Position numbers and translations under genes: made by a program | From: Halomonas sp. | GTDB taxonomy: Bacteria; Pseudomonadota; Gammaproteobacteria; Pseudomonadales; Halomonadaceae | Direction of reading: 5' to 3' | Length of the DNA: 28,149 bases | Assembly: GCA_007129225.1 (NCBI GenBank) | Contig: SKVX01000495.1 | Coordinates: 1-28,149 of the forward strand | In this document: one piece after another, positions 15,304 through 22,440 of the stretch | Position numbering within the stretch: the stretch's first letter is position 1 | How the letters are laid out: each line of letters begins with the position of its first letter | The notes under the pieces: model-generated | Seen by the model: only the letters and a program-made list of their open reading frames with translations | Told to the model about the DNA's origin: nothing | Database searches by the model: none

Positions 15304-16488
15304 CTATTTATTGACCGCCACTCTTGATTGGTTGACCGCCACACTGGCATAGGTCGGCTCCCCACGGGCCTGGTCGAGGGCGACCATGGCGCTGGAAACC
15401 GGCTCACTGGAGACCGGCTCGAAGGCGGCACCGCTGAATAGCGCATCCACCTGCTTCTCCTCGAGGCGCACCGTGGGCTGGAGATTTCCGATACGCTCGT
15501 CCCTGGGGGGAAAGCCGAAGAACTCTCGGTAACACTTCGAAAAGTGGGGCGTCGAGACAAAGCCACAGGCCGAGGCCACCTCGATGATCGACATTGAGGT
15601 CTGCTTGAGCAACTGACGCGCCCGGGTCAATCGAAGCTTCAGGTAGTAGCGCGACGGCGAACAGTGAAGGTTCTTCTGGAACAGCCGTTCCAGCTGACGC
15701 CGGGAGACATCCACATAGCTGGCGAGCTCATCGAGGCCAATGGGCTCCTCCAGATTGGCCTCCATGAGGGCCACGATCTCGAGCAGCTTGGGCTGGGTGG
15801 TACCCAACACGTGGCGCAGGGGAATGCGCTGCTGGTCCTGCTCGTTACGCACGCGCTCGCAGATGAACATCTCGGAAATACCCGCCGCCAACTCTCGGCC
15901 ATGATCCTTTGCGATCAGGTTGAGCATCATGTCCAGCGGCGCAGTGCCTCCGGAGGAGGTCGCTCTATCACGATCGATGCAGAACAGCCGCGTGGTCAGC
16001 TCGACCCTGGGAAAGGCCTCTCGCATCGCCGCCATGCATTCCCAATGGGTACTGATGTCGTAGCCGTCGAGCAGGCCGGCCTTGGCCAGGGCCCAGCTAC
16101 CGGTACAGATCGCGCCCAGCCGGCGCGAGAGTCTCGCCTGGCCCTGGAGCCAGGCCACGTGCTCGCGCTGCACGCTGCGATGCGGCCCGACGCCGCCGCA
16201 GACCACCACCATATCGAGCCCCAACGGCGTGCGCAGGGAGACATCCGGCGTCACCTTGAGCCCATCGCTGGCGCTGACCGGCTCACCATCGGCGGTTAGG
16301 GTGTACCAGCGGTAGAGTTCATGCCCGGCGAGCTGATTGGCCATGCGCAGGGGCTCGATGGCGGATGCCAGCGAGATGAGAGTGAAATTGTCCAGCAGCA
16401 GAAACCCGATCGTCTGGGTCTTGATCCCGTCACCCCGGGTCTGCGGGCTCCTGAATCCCTCAGGATCCTTCCGTGATGAGCTTGTCAT
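15304..16488 (-). CDS. gbdR: Glycine betaine-responsive activator GbdR (AraC family, GATase1-like sensor domain)
   Basis: 394 residues from ATG 16488, with GGGAGAG upstream. The N-terminal domain (about 24-210) is DJ-1/PfpI glutamine-amidotransferase-like: IGFLLLDNFTLISLASAIEPLRMAN, and AICTGSWALAKAGLLDG with Cys128 at the nucleophile elbow. The C-terminal AraC DNA-binding domain has two helix-turn-helix units, around LDELASYVDVSRRQLERLFQ and SIIEVASACGFVSTPHFSKCYREFFG. A 60-residue tail follows with a near repeat (EPVSSEPVSS). Known GbdR proteins activate betaine and dimethylglycine catabolic genes when these ligands bind. The position directly upstream of the dgc genes supports this assignment over the paralogues SouR, CdhR and ArgR, which share the architecture. 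It is divergent from the regBA genes. Confidence 0.88.
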   Translation of the reverse strand: MTSSSRKDPEGFRSPQTRGDGIKTQTIGFLLLDNFTLISLASAIEPLRMANQLAGHELYRWYTLTADGEPVSASDGLKVTPDVSLRTPLGLDMVVVCGGVGPHRSVQREHVAWLQGQARLSRRLGAICTGSWALAKAGLLDGYDISTHWECMAAMREAFPRVELTTRLFCIDRDRATSSGGTAPLDMMLNLIAKDHGRELAAGISEMFICERVRNEQDQQRIPLRHVLGTTQPKLLEIVALMEANLEEPIGLDELASYVDVSRRQLERLFQKNLHCSPSRYYLKLRLTRARQLLKQTSMSIIEVASACGFVSTPHFSKCYREFFGFPPRDERIGNLQPTVRLEEKQVDALFSGAAFEPVSSEPVSSAMVALDQARGEPTYASVAVNQSRVAVNK

Positions 16489-16516
16489 GGTCTCTCTCCC
16501 GCGCGGTACTGGTTCG

Positions 16517-16568
16517 ATCGGCTCTTACCACACCACTGCCCGATTGGTGTTAGAAGTACAGAGCCGAT
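16517..16568. promoter_or_regulatory. Nested inverted repeats in the gbdR upstream region
   Basis: ATCGGCTCT (16517-16525) is inverted as AGAGCCGAT (16560-16568). Between them a second stem, ACACCA (16530-16535) with TGGTGT (16545-16550), can form. The outer arm at 16560-16568 shares bases with the 14-bp palindrome at 16563-16593, so the two structures are mutually exclusive. If transcribed toward gbdR this would look like a leader switch; it could also be a set of protein sites. Confidence 0.35.
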
Positions 16569-16593
16569 ATGCGACACCCTGTCGCATATCGGC
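16563..16593. promoter_or_regulatory. 14-bp perfect palindrome between gbdR and regB, candidate operator
   Basis: GCCGATATGCGACA (16563-16576) and its exact inverse (16580-16593) flank CCC. It is centred about 90 bases upstream of gbdR and 180 bases upstream of regB, in the divergent promoter region. The length and 3-nt centre suit a dimeric regulator. The factor is unknown; GbdR, RegA or another regulator are possible. Confidence 0.55.
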
Positions 16594-16759
16594 ATGTCTT
16601 ATACACACTATCCAATCCGGAGACGCGTCGCTTATCGTTTTTTTCTCTATCTGGCCCCGTTCTCATTGAGTGACGCAATCGCGGCGAAGTTCGGGTCCCG
16701 CTCGGTATCCGTCAGCGCCACGGGTTATGATGTCCCCAACGTTCTGCAACGGAGCCCTC

Positions 16760-18025
16760 ATGCCCTCCGCACTACCCCTGCCCCTTTCGACACCCAGCCG
16801 CAACCTGGTTCGCCTGACCATCGTAAGGGGCATCACCTGGACCGGCTTTCTGGCCGCGGTGATCATCGGCGTGGAGCTGCTTCATTTCGAACTGCAGGTG
16901 GTCGCCGTCATCGGGGTGATCGTCGCCATGGGGCTGATCAATCTCTTCACCTGGTGGCGGCTAGGCCGACAGTGGGCCGTCAACCATACCGAGTACGTGT
17001 TTCACCTGCTGGCCGACGTCCTCGGCCTGACCCTGCTGTTCTACCTCACCGGCGGCTCCACCAACCCCTTCATCAATTACTACCTGATACCGGTGACCAT
17101 CGCCGCCGCCACGCTGCCCTGGCGCTACGCCTGGATCATCGCCTCGGCGGCCATGGCCGCCTACACGATGCTGATGTTCGACTACCACCCGGTACCGCAG
17201 TTGACCCACCACTACGATGACGAAGCCATCGATCTCCATGTGCTGGGAATGTGGCTCAATTTCGCCCTTTCGGCGGGGCTGGTGACCTTCTTCATCTACA
17301 AGATGGCCCACGCGTTGCGCAGCCGTGAGCAGGCCCTGTCACGCACGCGGGAGGCGGCCCTGCGCAATGAACAGGTCGTGGCGGTGGCCACCCAGGCCGC
17401 GGGAACCGCCCATGAGTTGGGGACGCCGCTGTCGACCATGGCCGTGCTGTTGAGCGAGATGCGCGAGGAAGTGCGTGGAGACAGTGCGCTCGAAAAGGAT
17501 GTCGACCTGCTGCGTCAGCAGGTGGACGTCTGCAAGGAACGGCTGCGACAACTGGTACAGAGTGCAGACCGCGGCCGCATGGCAAAGCCCGAGGTGCACG
17601 ATGCCCGCGAATGGCTCGCAAGCGTGGTACAGCGCTGGCTGGTATTGCGACCCGATGTCAGTCATCGGCTGGATATCGGTAGCCAGAACAGCACCCCCTG
17701 GCTCAAGGTGGACGCCACCCTGGATCAGGCCATCACCAACCTGCTCAATAATGCCGCGGATGCCAATCCGGACAACATCAGCATCCGCCTCGACTGGACA
17801 CCCGAGGAAGTGGTGATCGATATCCGTGATCATGGCCCCGGGGTCGCGCTGGAGATCGCCGATCAGCTTGGAGAGACCTTCGTGTCGACCAAGAGTAAGG
17901 GGCTGGGTATCGGCCTCTTTCTCACCCACGCGACCATCAACCGATTCGGCGGCGGCGTTAGCCTGTATAATCATCCCGATGGGGGAACGCTGACCGAAGT
18001 GACCCTGCCGCCCAGCGAGCCCTGA
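16760..18025 (+). CDS. regB: Redox sensor histidine kinase, RegB/PrrB/RoxS family
   Basis: 421 residues from ATG 16760, with GGAG 7 nt upstream; the frame is open 90 bases further but without a ribosome site. Six hydrophobic segments occupy residues about 20-185. The quinone-binding heptapeptide GGSTNPF (98-104) fits the RegB pattern GGXXNPF. The phospho-acceptor is His218 (TAHELGTPLS). Cys258 lies 40 residues after it, the same distance as His225 to the redox-active Cys265 in RegB. The C-terminal ATPase domain shows NLLNNAADAN, DHGPG and GLGIGLFL. Family knowledge: these kinases sense the quinone pool and cysteine oxidation and control respiratory and carbon-metabolism genes through RegA. 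It is divergent from gbdR and 40 bases before its regulator gene. Confidence 0.9.
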   Translation: MPSALPLPLSTPSRNLVRLTIVRGITWTGFLAAVIIGVELLHFELQVVAVIGVIVAMGLINLFTWWRLGRQWAVNHTEYVFHLLADVLGLTLLFYLTGGSTNPFINYYLIPVTIAAATLPWRYAWIIASAAMAAYTMLMFDYHPVPQLTHHYDDEAIDLHVLGMWLNFALSAGLVTFFIYKMAHALRSREQALSRTREAALRNEQVVAVATQAAGTAHELGTPLSTMAVLLSEMREEVRGDSALEKDVDLLRQQVDVCKERLRQLVQSADRGRMAKPEVHDAREWLASVVQRWLVLRPDVSHRLDIGSQNSTPWLKVDATLDQAITNLLNNAADANPDNISIRLDWTPEEVVIDIRDHGPGVALEIADQLGETFVSTKSKGLGIGLFLTHATINRFGGGVSLYNHPDGGTLTEVTLPPSEP

Positions 18026-18065
18026 ACCGGGCGGCATCCCTTCCGAATGACGCGACGAGGTTGCC

Positions 18066-18605
18066 ATGCAAGATGCCGACACACGCCTGCTGATCATCGA
18101 TGACGACGAAATGTTCTGCCATGTCCTGTCGCGCGCCATGACCCGGCGCGGTTTCGAGGTCCTCGTGGCACACGATGCCGAACAGGCGATGACCCTGGCG
18201 CGGCGCCATCGCCCCGACTTCGCCACGCTGGACCTCAAGCTGGAACAGAGTTCCGGCCTGAAACTGCTGCCGGAGCTCCTCGACGTCCTGCCCACCTGTC
18301 GCGTCGTGGTACTGACCGGCTACTCCAGCATCGCCACCGCCGTCGAAGCGATCAAGCTCGGTGCCGTCAATTACCTCTGCAAACCGGCAGATGCCGAGGA
18401 GATCCTCATCGCCCTGGGCCGCGAGCAGGGCGACCCGGACGCCGAAGTGGCCGTCTCCCCACCCTCCATCAATCGCATCGCCTGGGAGCACATACAGAAA
18501 GTGCTGCAGGAGCATGACGGCAACATCTCCGCCACGGCCAGGGCGCTGGGCATGCACCGCCGAACCCTGCAGCGCAAGTTACAGAAACGGCCGGTTCGCC
18601 GATGA
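18066..18605 (+). CDS. regA: Response regulator, RegA/PrrA/RoxR family
   Basis: 179 residues, with GAGG just upstream of ATG 18066. The receiver domain has the acidic pair IIDDDE (11-15), phospho-acceptor Asp56 (ATLDLKLE), Thr84 and Lys106 (LCKPAD). A short proline-containing linker (around SPPS, 131-134) joins a Fis-type helix-turn-helix (NISATARALGMHRRTLQRKLQKR), the usual RegA layout and length. It is the partner of the kinase encoded 40 bases upstream. Likely targets are redox- and carbon-flow genes; control of the betaine or formate dehydrogenase genes is suggested only by proximity. The gene ends 7 bases before a convergent gene. Confidence 0.9.
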   Translation: MQDADTRLLIIDDDEMFCHVLSRAMTRRGFEVLVAHDAEQAMTLARRHRPDFATLDLKLEQSSGLKLLPELLDVLPTCRVVVLTGYSSIATAVEAIKLGAVNYLCKPADAEEILIALGREQGDPDAEVAVSPPSINRIAWEHIQKVLQEHDGNISATARALGMHRRTLQRKLQKRPVRR

Positions 18606-18612
18606 GTCTCCT

Positions 18613-19071
18613 TCACATTGACGCTTCCTCATCCCCGCCGGGGCGCATTACCTTGTCCATCATCCGCTGGGCCAGCCGACTCGCCTCCTGCAGCGAGTCG
18701 AGATCCGATAGATCGTCGATGAGCTCGCAGCGCCACAGCCACACCGACGGGTTTGGTCGCTCAGCCACGAAGGGGTAGCGCCCGGATGGCAGAGCGAAAC
18801 GACGACGGGTTCCCGGCTCGGGCGGGGGCGCGCCGTTCTCGGCCGGAACCAGCAACAGCGAAAGCGACACCGGAGTGACCAGGGCACCGGCCAGGTAGGT
18901 CGTCTCTTCCTCGTCCGCCTGATCCTCAGGCAACACCTGAAAACACAGGGCATCCACGCTCAACCGCGGGTTGTAATGGGCCATCTCCTTCAACGCGCGC
19001 CCCTGCTGCTGCTGCCAGGCTGCCGCCAGATCACGAAGGCGTTCATATTGGTCTGGTGTCAGGGCCTGCAT
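18613..19071 (-). CDS. HybE-like protein ([NiFe]-hydrogenase assembly chaperone family)
   Basis: 152 residues from ATG 19071, with AAGGAG 7 nt upstream. The family is recognised from the HybE/HupJ-like core: NPRLSVDALCFQ, then LAGALVTPVSLSLLLVP, RRFALPSGRYPF and a final helix (DLDSLQEASRLAQRMMDKVM). In hydrogenase operons HybE helps the large subunit mature, but no hydrogenase or hyp gene is visible here. A change of role is possible, or the family name may be misleading. It is convergent with regA and divergent from the inositol monophosphatase gene with 97 bases between. No signal peptide or metal motif is visible. Confidence 0.6.
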   Translation of the reverse strand: MQALTPDQYERLRDLAAAWQQQQGRALKEMAHYNPRLSVDALCFQVLPEDQADEEETTYLAGALVTPVSLSLLLVPAENGAPPPEPGTRRRFALPSGRYPFVAERPNPSVWLWRCELIDDLSDLDSLQEASRLAQRMMDKVMRPGGDEEASM

Positions 19072-19168
19072 TGGCACTCCTTCTTGACAAGTGGTTAGGG
19101 CCGTTGGGTTCGGCAGGGAAACGTCACGGCTGCTATTCTGGCAGTTCCACCTGCGACGAGGAATGCCC

Positions 19169-19990
19169 ATGCTTCCCCAAGATCGCCTCGAACTCGCCGT
19201 ATCGATCGCAAACGAGGCCGGTGAACGCATCATCGCCGCGCGCCAGGGGCAGTCGTTCAGCCAGCGCTACAAGCAGGGCCAGGAACTGGTCACGAATGTC
19301 GACCTGGAGATCGACAGGCTGATCAGCGAGCGGCTTGAGACAGCACTGCCGGGCGAGTCACGCCTGAGTGAGGAGCTGGCGCCGGATCGAGGGGTGATGG
19401 CAACGGCCGAGGCACTGTGGGTCGTGGACCCCATCGATGGCACGGTCAACTTCGCCCACGGCCTTCACCATGTCGGCGTCTCCATCGCCTGGGTCAGTGA
19501 GGGCAGGACCCGCCTCGGCGTGGTCCACGCCCCGTTCCTGGGTGAAACCTACACGGCCCTGTATGGCCAGGGCGCCTGGTGCAACGGCAAGCCCATCCAT
19601 GCCAGTCGCCGCTCCAACCTGGAGCACTGCCTGGTCGGCACCGGCTTTCCCTACCGGCGAGATAGCCGCCCTCCCCTGATGCGGCGACTGATGGCGATAC
19701 TCCAGCACTGCCAGGACGTACGACGCAACGGTTCGGCGGCACTGGACCTCTGTGATGTCGCCTGCGGCCGGCTTGATGCTTACTACGAAAGCGTCTCACC
19801 CTGGGACTTCGCCGCCGGCCTGTTGATCGCGCGAGAAGCCGGCGCACGAGGAGGCCATCTCTATGCTTGCCCGAAGGGCATTCCCGAGGACCTGTATGGC
19901 GAAAACCTGCTGGTCAGCGCACCTGAGGTCCATGCCGAACTCGCCGACCTGCTGCGCGCTGCCGATGACAATGGGCTGCCGCTCTTGTGA
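19169..19990 (+). CDS. Inositol monophosphatase family protein
   Basis: 273 residues from ATG 19169 (GAGGA 7 nt upstream; an ATG two codons earlier is also possible). All metal and phosphate motifs are present: TNVDLEIDR, SEE at 67-69, DPIDGTVNF with Asp87 and Asp90, and SPWDFAAGLLIAREAG with Asp212. These define a Mg2+-dependent, lithium-sensitive phosphatase fold. The substrate cannot be read from the sequence: inositol-1-phosphate, a SuhB-type regulatory role, histidinol phosphate or nucleotide phosphates are all possible. It differs from typical SuhB in its C-terminus. It appears monocistronic, with a 300-base gap after it. Confidence 0.85.
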   Translation: MLPQDRLELAVSIANEAGERIIAARQGQSFSQRYKQGQELVTNVDLEIDRLISERLETALPGESRLSEELAPDRGVMATAEALWVVDPIDGTVNFAHGLHHVGVSIAWVSEGRTRLGVVHAPFLGETYTALYGQGAWCNGKPIHASRRSNLEHCLVGTGFPYRRDSRPPLMRRLMAILQHCQDVRRNGSAALDLCDVACGRLDAYYESVSPWDFAAGLLIAREAGARGGHLYACPKGIPEDLYGENLLVSAPEVHAELADLLRAADDNGLPLL

Positions 19991-20291
19991 GGCACCACCT
20001 GGCATTGCCACTGGCAAGAGGCTACCTGATTACGCATAAGACTCATCAGGCACCTGGCGGAGGTCGCAATCGCAGTGATTACCGCCGACATCGGCAACAC
20101 CACCGGGAGGCCTGCGGCCTCCAGTCGTGAGCTGAAGCTTCCTCCTACAGCGGCGTGGCAACGTTGGTGGAGAACATCGCCAAGATAGGCAACAACGATA
20201 GCCCTGGGCAATATCCAGGCTAGCGGCACGCTATTGGCGCACGTACAGGCGATCGGTCACAATGTCGCCAACCCATTCAAGGAGTGCTTCT
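19991..20291. other. Intergenic region between the IMPase-family gene and grxA
   Basis: This gap of about 300 bases shows no convincing coding frame. It contains a 7-bp hairpin (next feature) and the grxA ribosome site AAGGAG at 20279-20284. I see no RNA gene. A weak grxA promoter must lie near 20200-20260, but no clear hexamers stand out. Confidence 0.5.
20106..20160. repeat. Possible REP-like extragenic repeat
   Basis: A perfect hairpin GGAGGCC-TGC-GGCCTCC (20106-20122) is followed by AGCTGAAGCTTCCTCCTACA, which resembles extragenic palindromic repeats common in halomonads and pseudomonads. No second copy is present in the window, so repetition in the genome is inferred from general resemblance only. 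Confidence 0.35.
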
Positions 20292-20567
20292 ATGTTCGTG
20301 GTTATTTTCGGCCGTCCCGGCTGCCCCTTCTGCGTCCGTGCCCAGGCGCTTGCCGAGCGGCTGGAAGCGTCCGGCGCCATCGAGGGCCACCGCTACGTCG
20401 ATATCCTGGTGGAAGGTATCAGCAAGGCCGACATGGAGAAGACCATCGGCAAGCCGGTCACGACCGTGCCGCAGATATTCGTCGGCCAGTCCCACGTGGG
20501 CGGTTTCACGGAGTTCGACCAGTACGTGCGTGACCACGACCTCCTGTCCCGGGCCAGCGCAGGCTGA
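20292..20567 (+). CDS. grxA: Glutaredoxin, GrxA type
   Basis: 91 residues from ATG 20292, with AAGGAG 7 nt upstream. The active site is CPFC (Cys11, Cys14) in FGRPGCPFC; TVPQIFV with its cis-proline and the glycine pair HVGGFTEF bind glutathione. The spacing and YVDI...EGI segment match E. coli Grx1 (GrxA, about 85 residues) better than GrxC or GrxD. It is a cytosolic dithiol reductant for ribonucleotide reductase and mixed disulfides. It stands alone, followed by a hairpin. Confidence 0.9.
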   Translation: MFVVIFGRPGCPFCVRAQALAERLEASGAIEGHRYVDILVEGISKADMEKTIGKPVTTVPQIFVGQSHVGGFTEFDQYVRDHDLLSRASAG

Positions 20568-20577
20568 TGGCCAACCT

Positions 20578-20603
20578 CGGGGAGCACCCCGCCCTGCTCC
20601 CCG
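20578..20603 (+). terminator. Hairpin after grxA
   Basis: A 9-bp perfect stem CGGGGAGCA/TGCTCCCCG with an 8-nt loop begins 10 bases after the stop. The downstream sequence (TAGCGTCCTTGTT) is only mildly T-rich, so termination strength is uncertain. Confidence 0.5.
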
Positions 20604-20718
20604 TAGCGTCCTTGTTCCGTTGACAGTGGCTCTCCGTTGAAAGCCGATTGCCGTCAGCACCTATACTGACGCCAAGCGTCCTGCCTACAGGCGCATCAGG
20701 AGACAAGGAACGGCAACG

Positions 20719-21486
20719 ATGCAGCGGGAAGAGTTCTTGCAACAACTGTGGCTCGACTACATCCACCAGAATACGGATGTGGGCGCCCTTCGCCTGTGGC
20801 CCATCGATACCCCGGCCGAATACCTGGCGATACTGACGCTGAACCAGCCGCCCTTTGCGGCTGCCGATCTCTTGCCCACCCTGGGACATCTCGGCTTTCG
20901 TTCCACCCAGCGCTATGCCATGGCCGATCGTGGCCTGCTGGTTACCCTGCTGGCTCCGCCCGATGATGGCCCATGGCTGATACTGGCCGAACTGCAGATG
21001 GGAACCCTGTCGCGTGAGCCCAGGGCCCGACTCGCCGAACTGGTTGCCAATACCCATCCGCAGGATGCCCGTGGACAGAACCTGTTGACGCGAGGTCGCC
21101 CCTGGGAAATGCCCGACTGGCCCAGCTATCGACTGCTCTGCGATGCCCATCCGCTGGCCGGCTGGCTATCGGTCATGGGGCCGAGCATGCACCATGCCGG
21201 CTTCGACTGCGAGCAGATCGGGCAGGGTATCGACAGCCTCGACGAAGCCCTGGAGGAGAGCGGGCTCAAGGGTAGCGAGGGTCGCCAACATGGACTCTTT
21301 CCGATCTCGCCACTGCTGAATTACCGCTTCTATCCCACCTGTTCGCGTCGTATCGCCTTCGCCGACGGCGATGAGCACCGCATCCCCCTGGGTGGCCTGG
21401 CCCTGATGCAAAAGCGACTCAGCAGCGACCATGAACGTGCCGTCGAGCTGCTGCTACCCCACCACACCCGCTGCGAGATTTCGTGA
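20719..21486 (+). CDS. DUF1338-like protein with a degenerate metal site
   Basis: 255 residues from ATG 20719; AAGGAACGG lies 5-13 nt upstream. It resembles the short DUF1338 form (relatives of the 2-hydroxyglutarate synthase HglS, with a VOC-like fold): FLQQLWLDYIHQN at the start, LAELQMGTLSREPRARLAELV in the middle, then GRPWEMPDWPSYRLLCDAHPLAGWLSVMG and HHAGFD. Compared with the family consensus as I remember it, the first metal histidine (NDH-A) is Tyr/Leu here and the late glutamate is replaced; only the His-His-Ala-Gly-Phe position survives. It may therefore be non-catalytic. There is no signal peptide. It stands alone between grxA and scoAB. Confidence 0.5.
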   Translation: MQREEFLQQLWLDYIHQNTDVGALRLWPIDTPAEYLAILTLNQPPFAAADLLPTLGHLGFRSTQRYAMADRGLLVTLLAPPDDGPWLILAELQMGTLSREPRARLAELVANTHPQDARGQNLLTRGRPWEMPDWPSYRLLCDAHPLAGWLSVMGPSMHHAGFDCEQIGQGIDSLDEALEESGLKGSEGRQHGLFPISPLLNYRFYPTCSRRIAFADGDEHRIPLGGLALMQKRLSSDHERAVELLLPHHTRCEIS

Positions 21487-21495
21487 AGGGAACGC

Positions 21496-21518
21496 TTATC
21501 CACAAAAACTGTGGATAA
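21496..21518. other. Inverted pair of perfect DnaA boxes
   Basis: TTATCCACA (21496-21504) and TGTGGATAA (21510-21518) are both exact matches to the strongest DnaA box, facing each other across AAAAC. They start 9 bases past a stop codon in a 216-base gap. The pair could be a DnaA titration or regulatory site, or simply a 9-bp stem acting in transcript ending. Confidence 0.6.
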
Positions 21519-21646
21519 CACTGTGAAAGAGCCCGTTGTAATCCCCGCTTGGCCAGAAAGCAACAGGGTTGAAACAGGCTGGTCATAAATTCATCAGGCC
21601 TCAGCAGCGATACCGGAAGCGATGCGCAAGACCGCGACGCATAAAC

Positions 21647-21682
21647 CGATGAAGCCCGGACCTGCAGGCCCGGGCTTCATCG
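21647..21682. terminator. Bidirectional terminator between the DUF1338-like gene and scoB
   Basis: A perfect 13-bp stem (21647-21659 with 21670-21682) closes on a 10-nt loop in a convergent gap. The minus-strand side is followed by GTTTAT. The scoB stop is 21 bases away. A shared intrinsic terminator is the simplest reading. Confidence 0.75.
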
Positions 21683-21702
21683 AAGTCAGCGGTTAACGAG
21701 CG

Positions 21703-22365
21703 TTACTCGTCAAACGTCATTTCCGGCACGTGCTCGGGCACCACCAGCTTGCCCGCCGTCTTCTCGACGATCTCTTCCACGCTGACGCCCGGCGCCCTCT
21801 CCTTGAGAATGAAGGCACCATTCTCGATCTCCATATAGGCCAGGTCAGTCAGTACCCGGTTGATACAGCCCGCCCCGGTCAAGGGCAGGGTGCACTTCTC
21901 CAGCAGCTTCGACTCACCGTGCTTGGACGCATGGGTCATGGTGCAGATGATGTTCTCGGCACCGGCCACCAGGTCCATGGCGCCGCCCATGCCCTTGATC
22001 AGCTTGCCGGGAACCATCCAGGAGGCGATATTGCCTTCCTGGTCGACCTCGAATGCGCCGAGGACGGTCAGGTCCACATGACCACCGCGGATCATCGCAA
22101 AGGACTCCGCGGAGGAGAAGATCGCGGCCCCGGGGCGCGCCGTCACGGTCTGCTTGCCAGCATTGATCATGTCCGGGTCGACCTCCTCCTCGGTGGGGAA
22201 GCGGCCCATTCCCAGCAGCCCATTCTCGGACTGGAGCATGACATCGATACCATCGGGAATGTAATTGGCCACCAGCGTGGGAATGCCGATGCCCAGGTTG
22301 ACGTAAAAGCCGTCCTGGAGTTCACGCGCCACGCGCTGTGCCATCTGTTCGCGAGTCAGTGCCAT
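21703..22365 (-). CDS. scoB: 3-oxoacid CoA-transferase subunit B (succinyl-CoA:acetoacetate type)
   Basis: 220 residues, full length for the family. The catalytic glutamate is Glu47 in LQSENGLLGMG. Other family blocks are NLGIGIPTLVANY, GGHVDLTVLGAFEVDQEGN, KGMGGAMDLVAGA and NRVLTDLAYMEI. With ScoA it transfers CoA from succinyl-CoA to a 3-oxoacid, most likely acetoacetate, allowing use of ketone bodies, 3-hydroxybutyrate or leucine. 3-oxoadipate CoA-transferase (PcaJ) is related, but no aromatic-pathway genes are near. It follows scoA by 75 bases on the same strand and ends at a strong bidirectional hairpin. Confidence 0.9.
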   Translation of the reverse strand: MALTREQMAQRVARELQDGFYVNLGIGIPTLVANYIPDGIDVMLQSENGLLGMGRFPTEEEVDPDMINAGKQTVTARPGAAIFSSAESFAMIRGGHVDLTVLGAFEVDQEGNIASWMVPGKLIKGMGGAMDLVAGAENIICTMTHASKHGESKLLEKCTLPLTGAGCINRVLTDLAYMEIENGAFILKERAPGVSVEEIVEKTAGKLVVPEHVPEMTFDE

Positions 22366-22440
22366 CTTCTTGCCTCTTGTCGTTGTGAGCCATGCCGGCC
22401 TGGCCGAAAGGCTCGAATCGAATCCATGGAAAGTCGCGGT

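Noticed and set aside
16670..16759. Longer N-terminus for RegB
   Set aside because: The added 30 residues are low in hydrophobicity and unsupported; GGAG precedes ATG 16760.
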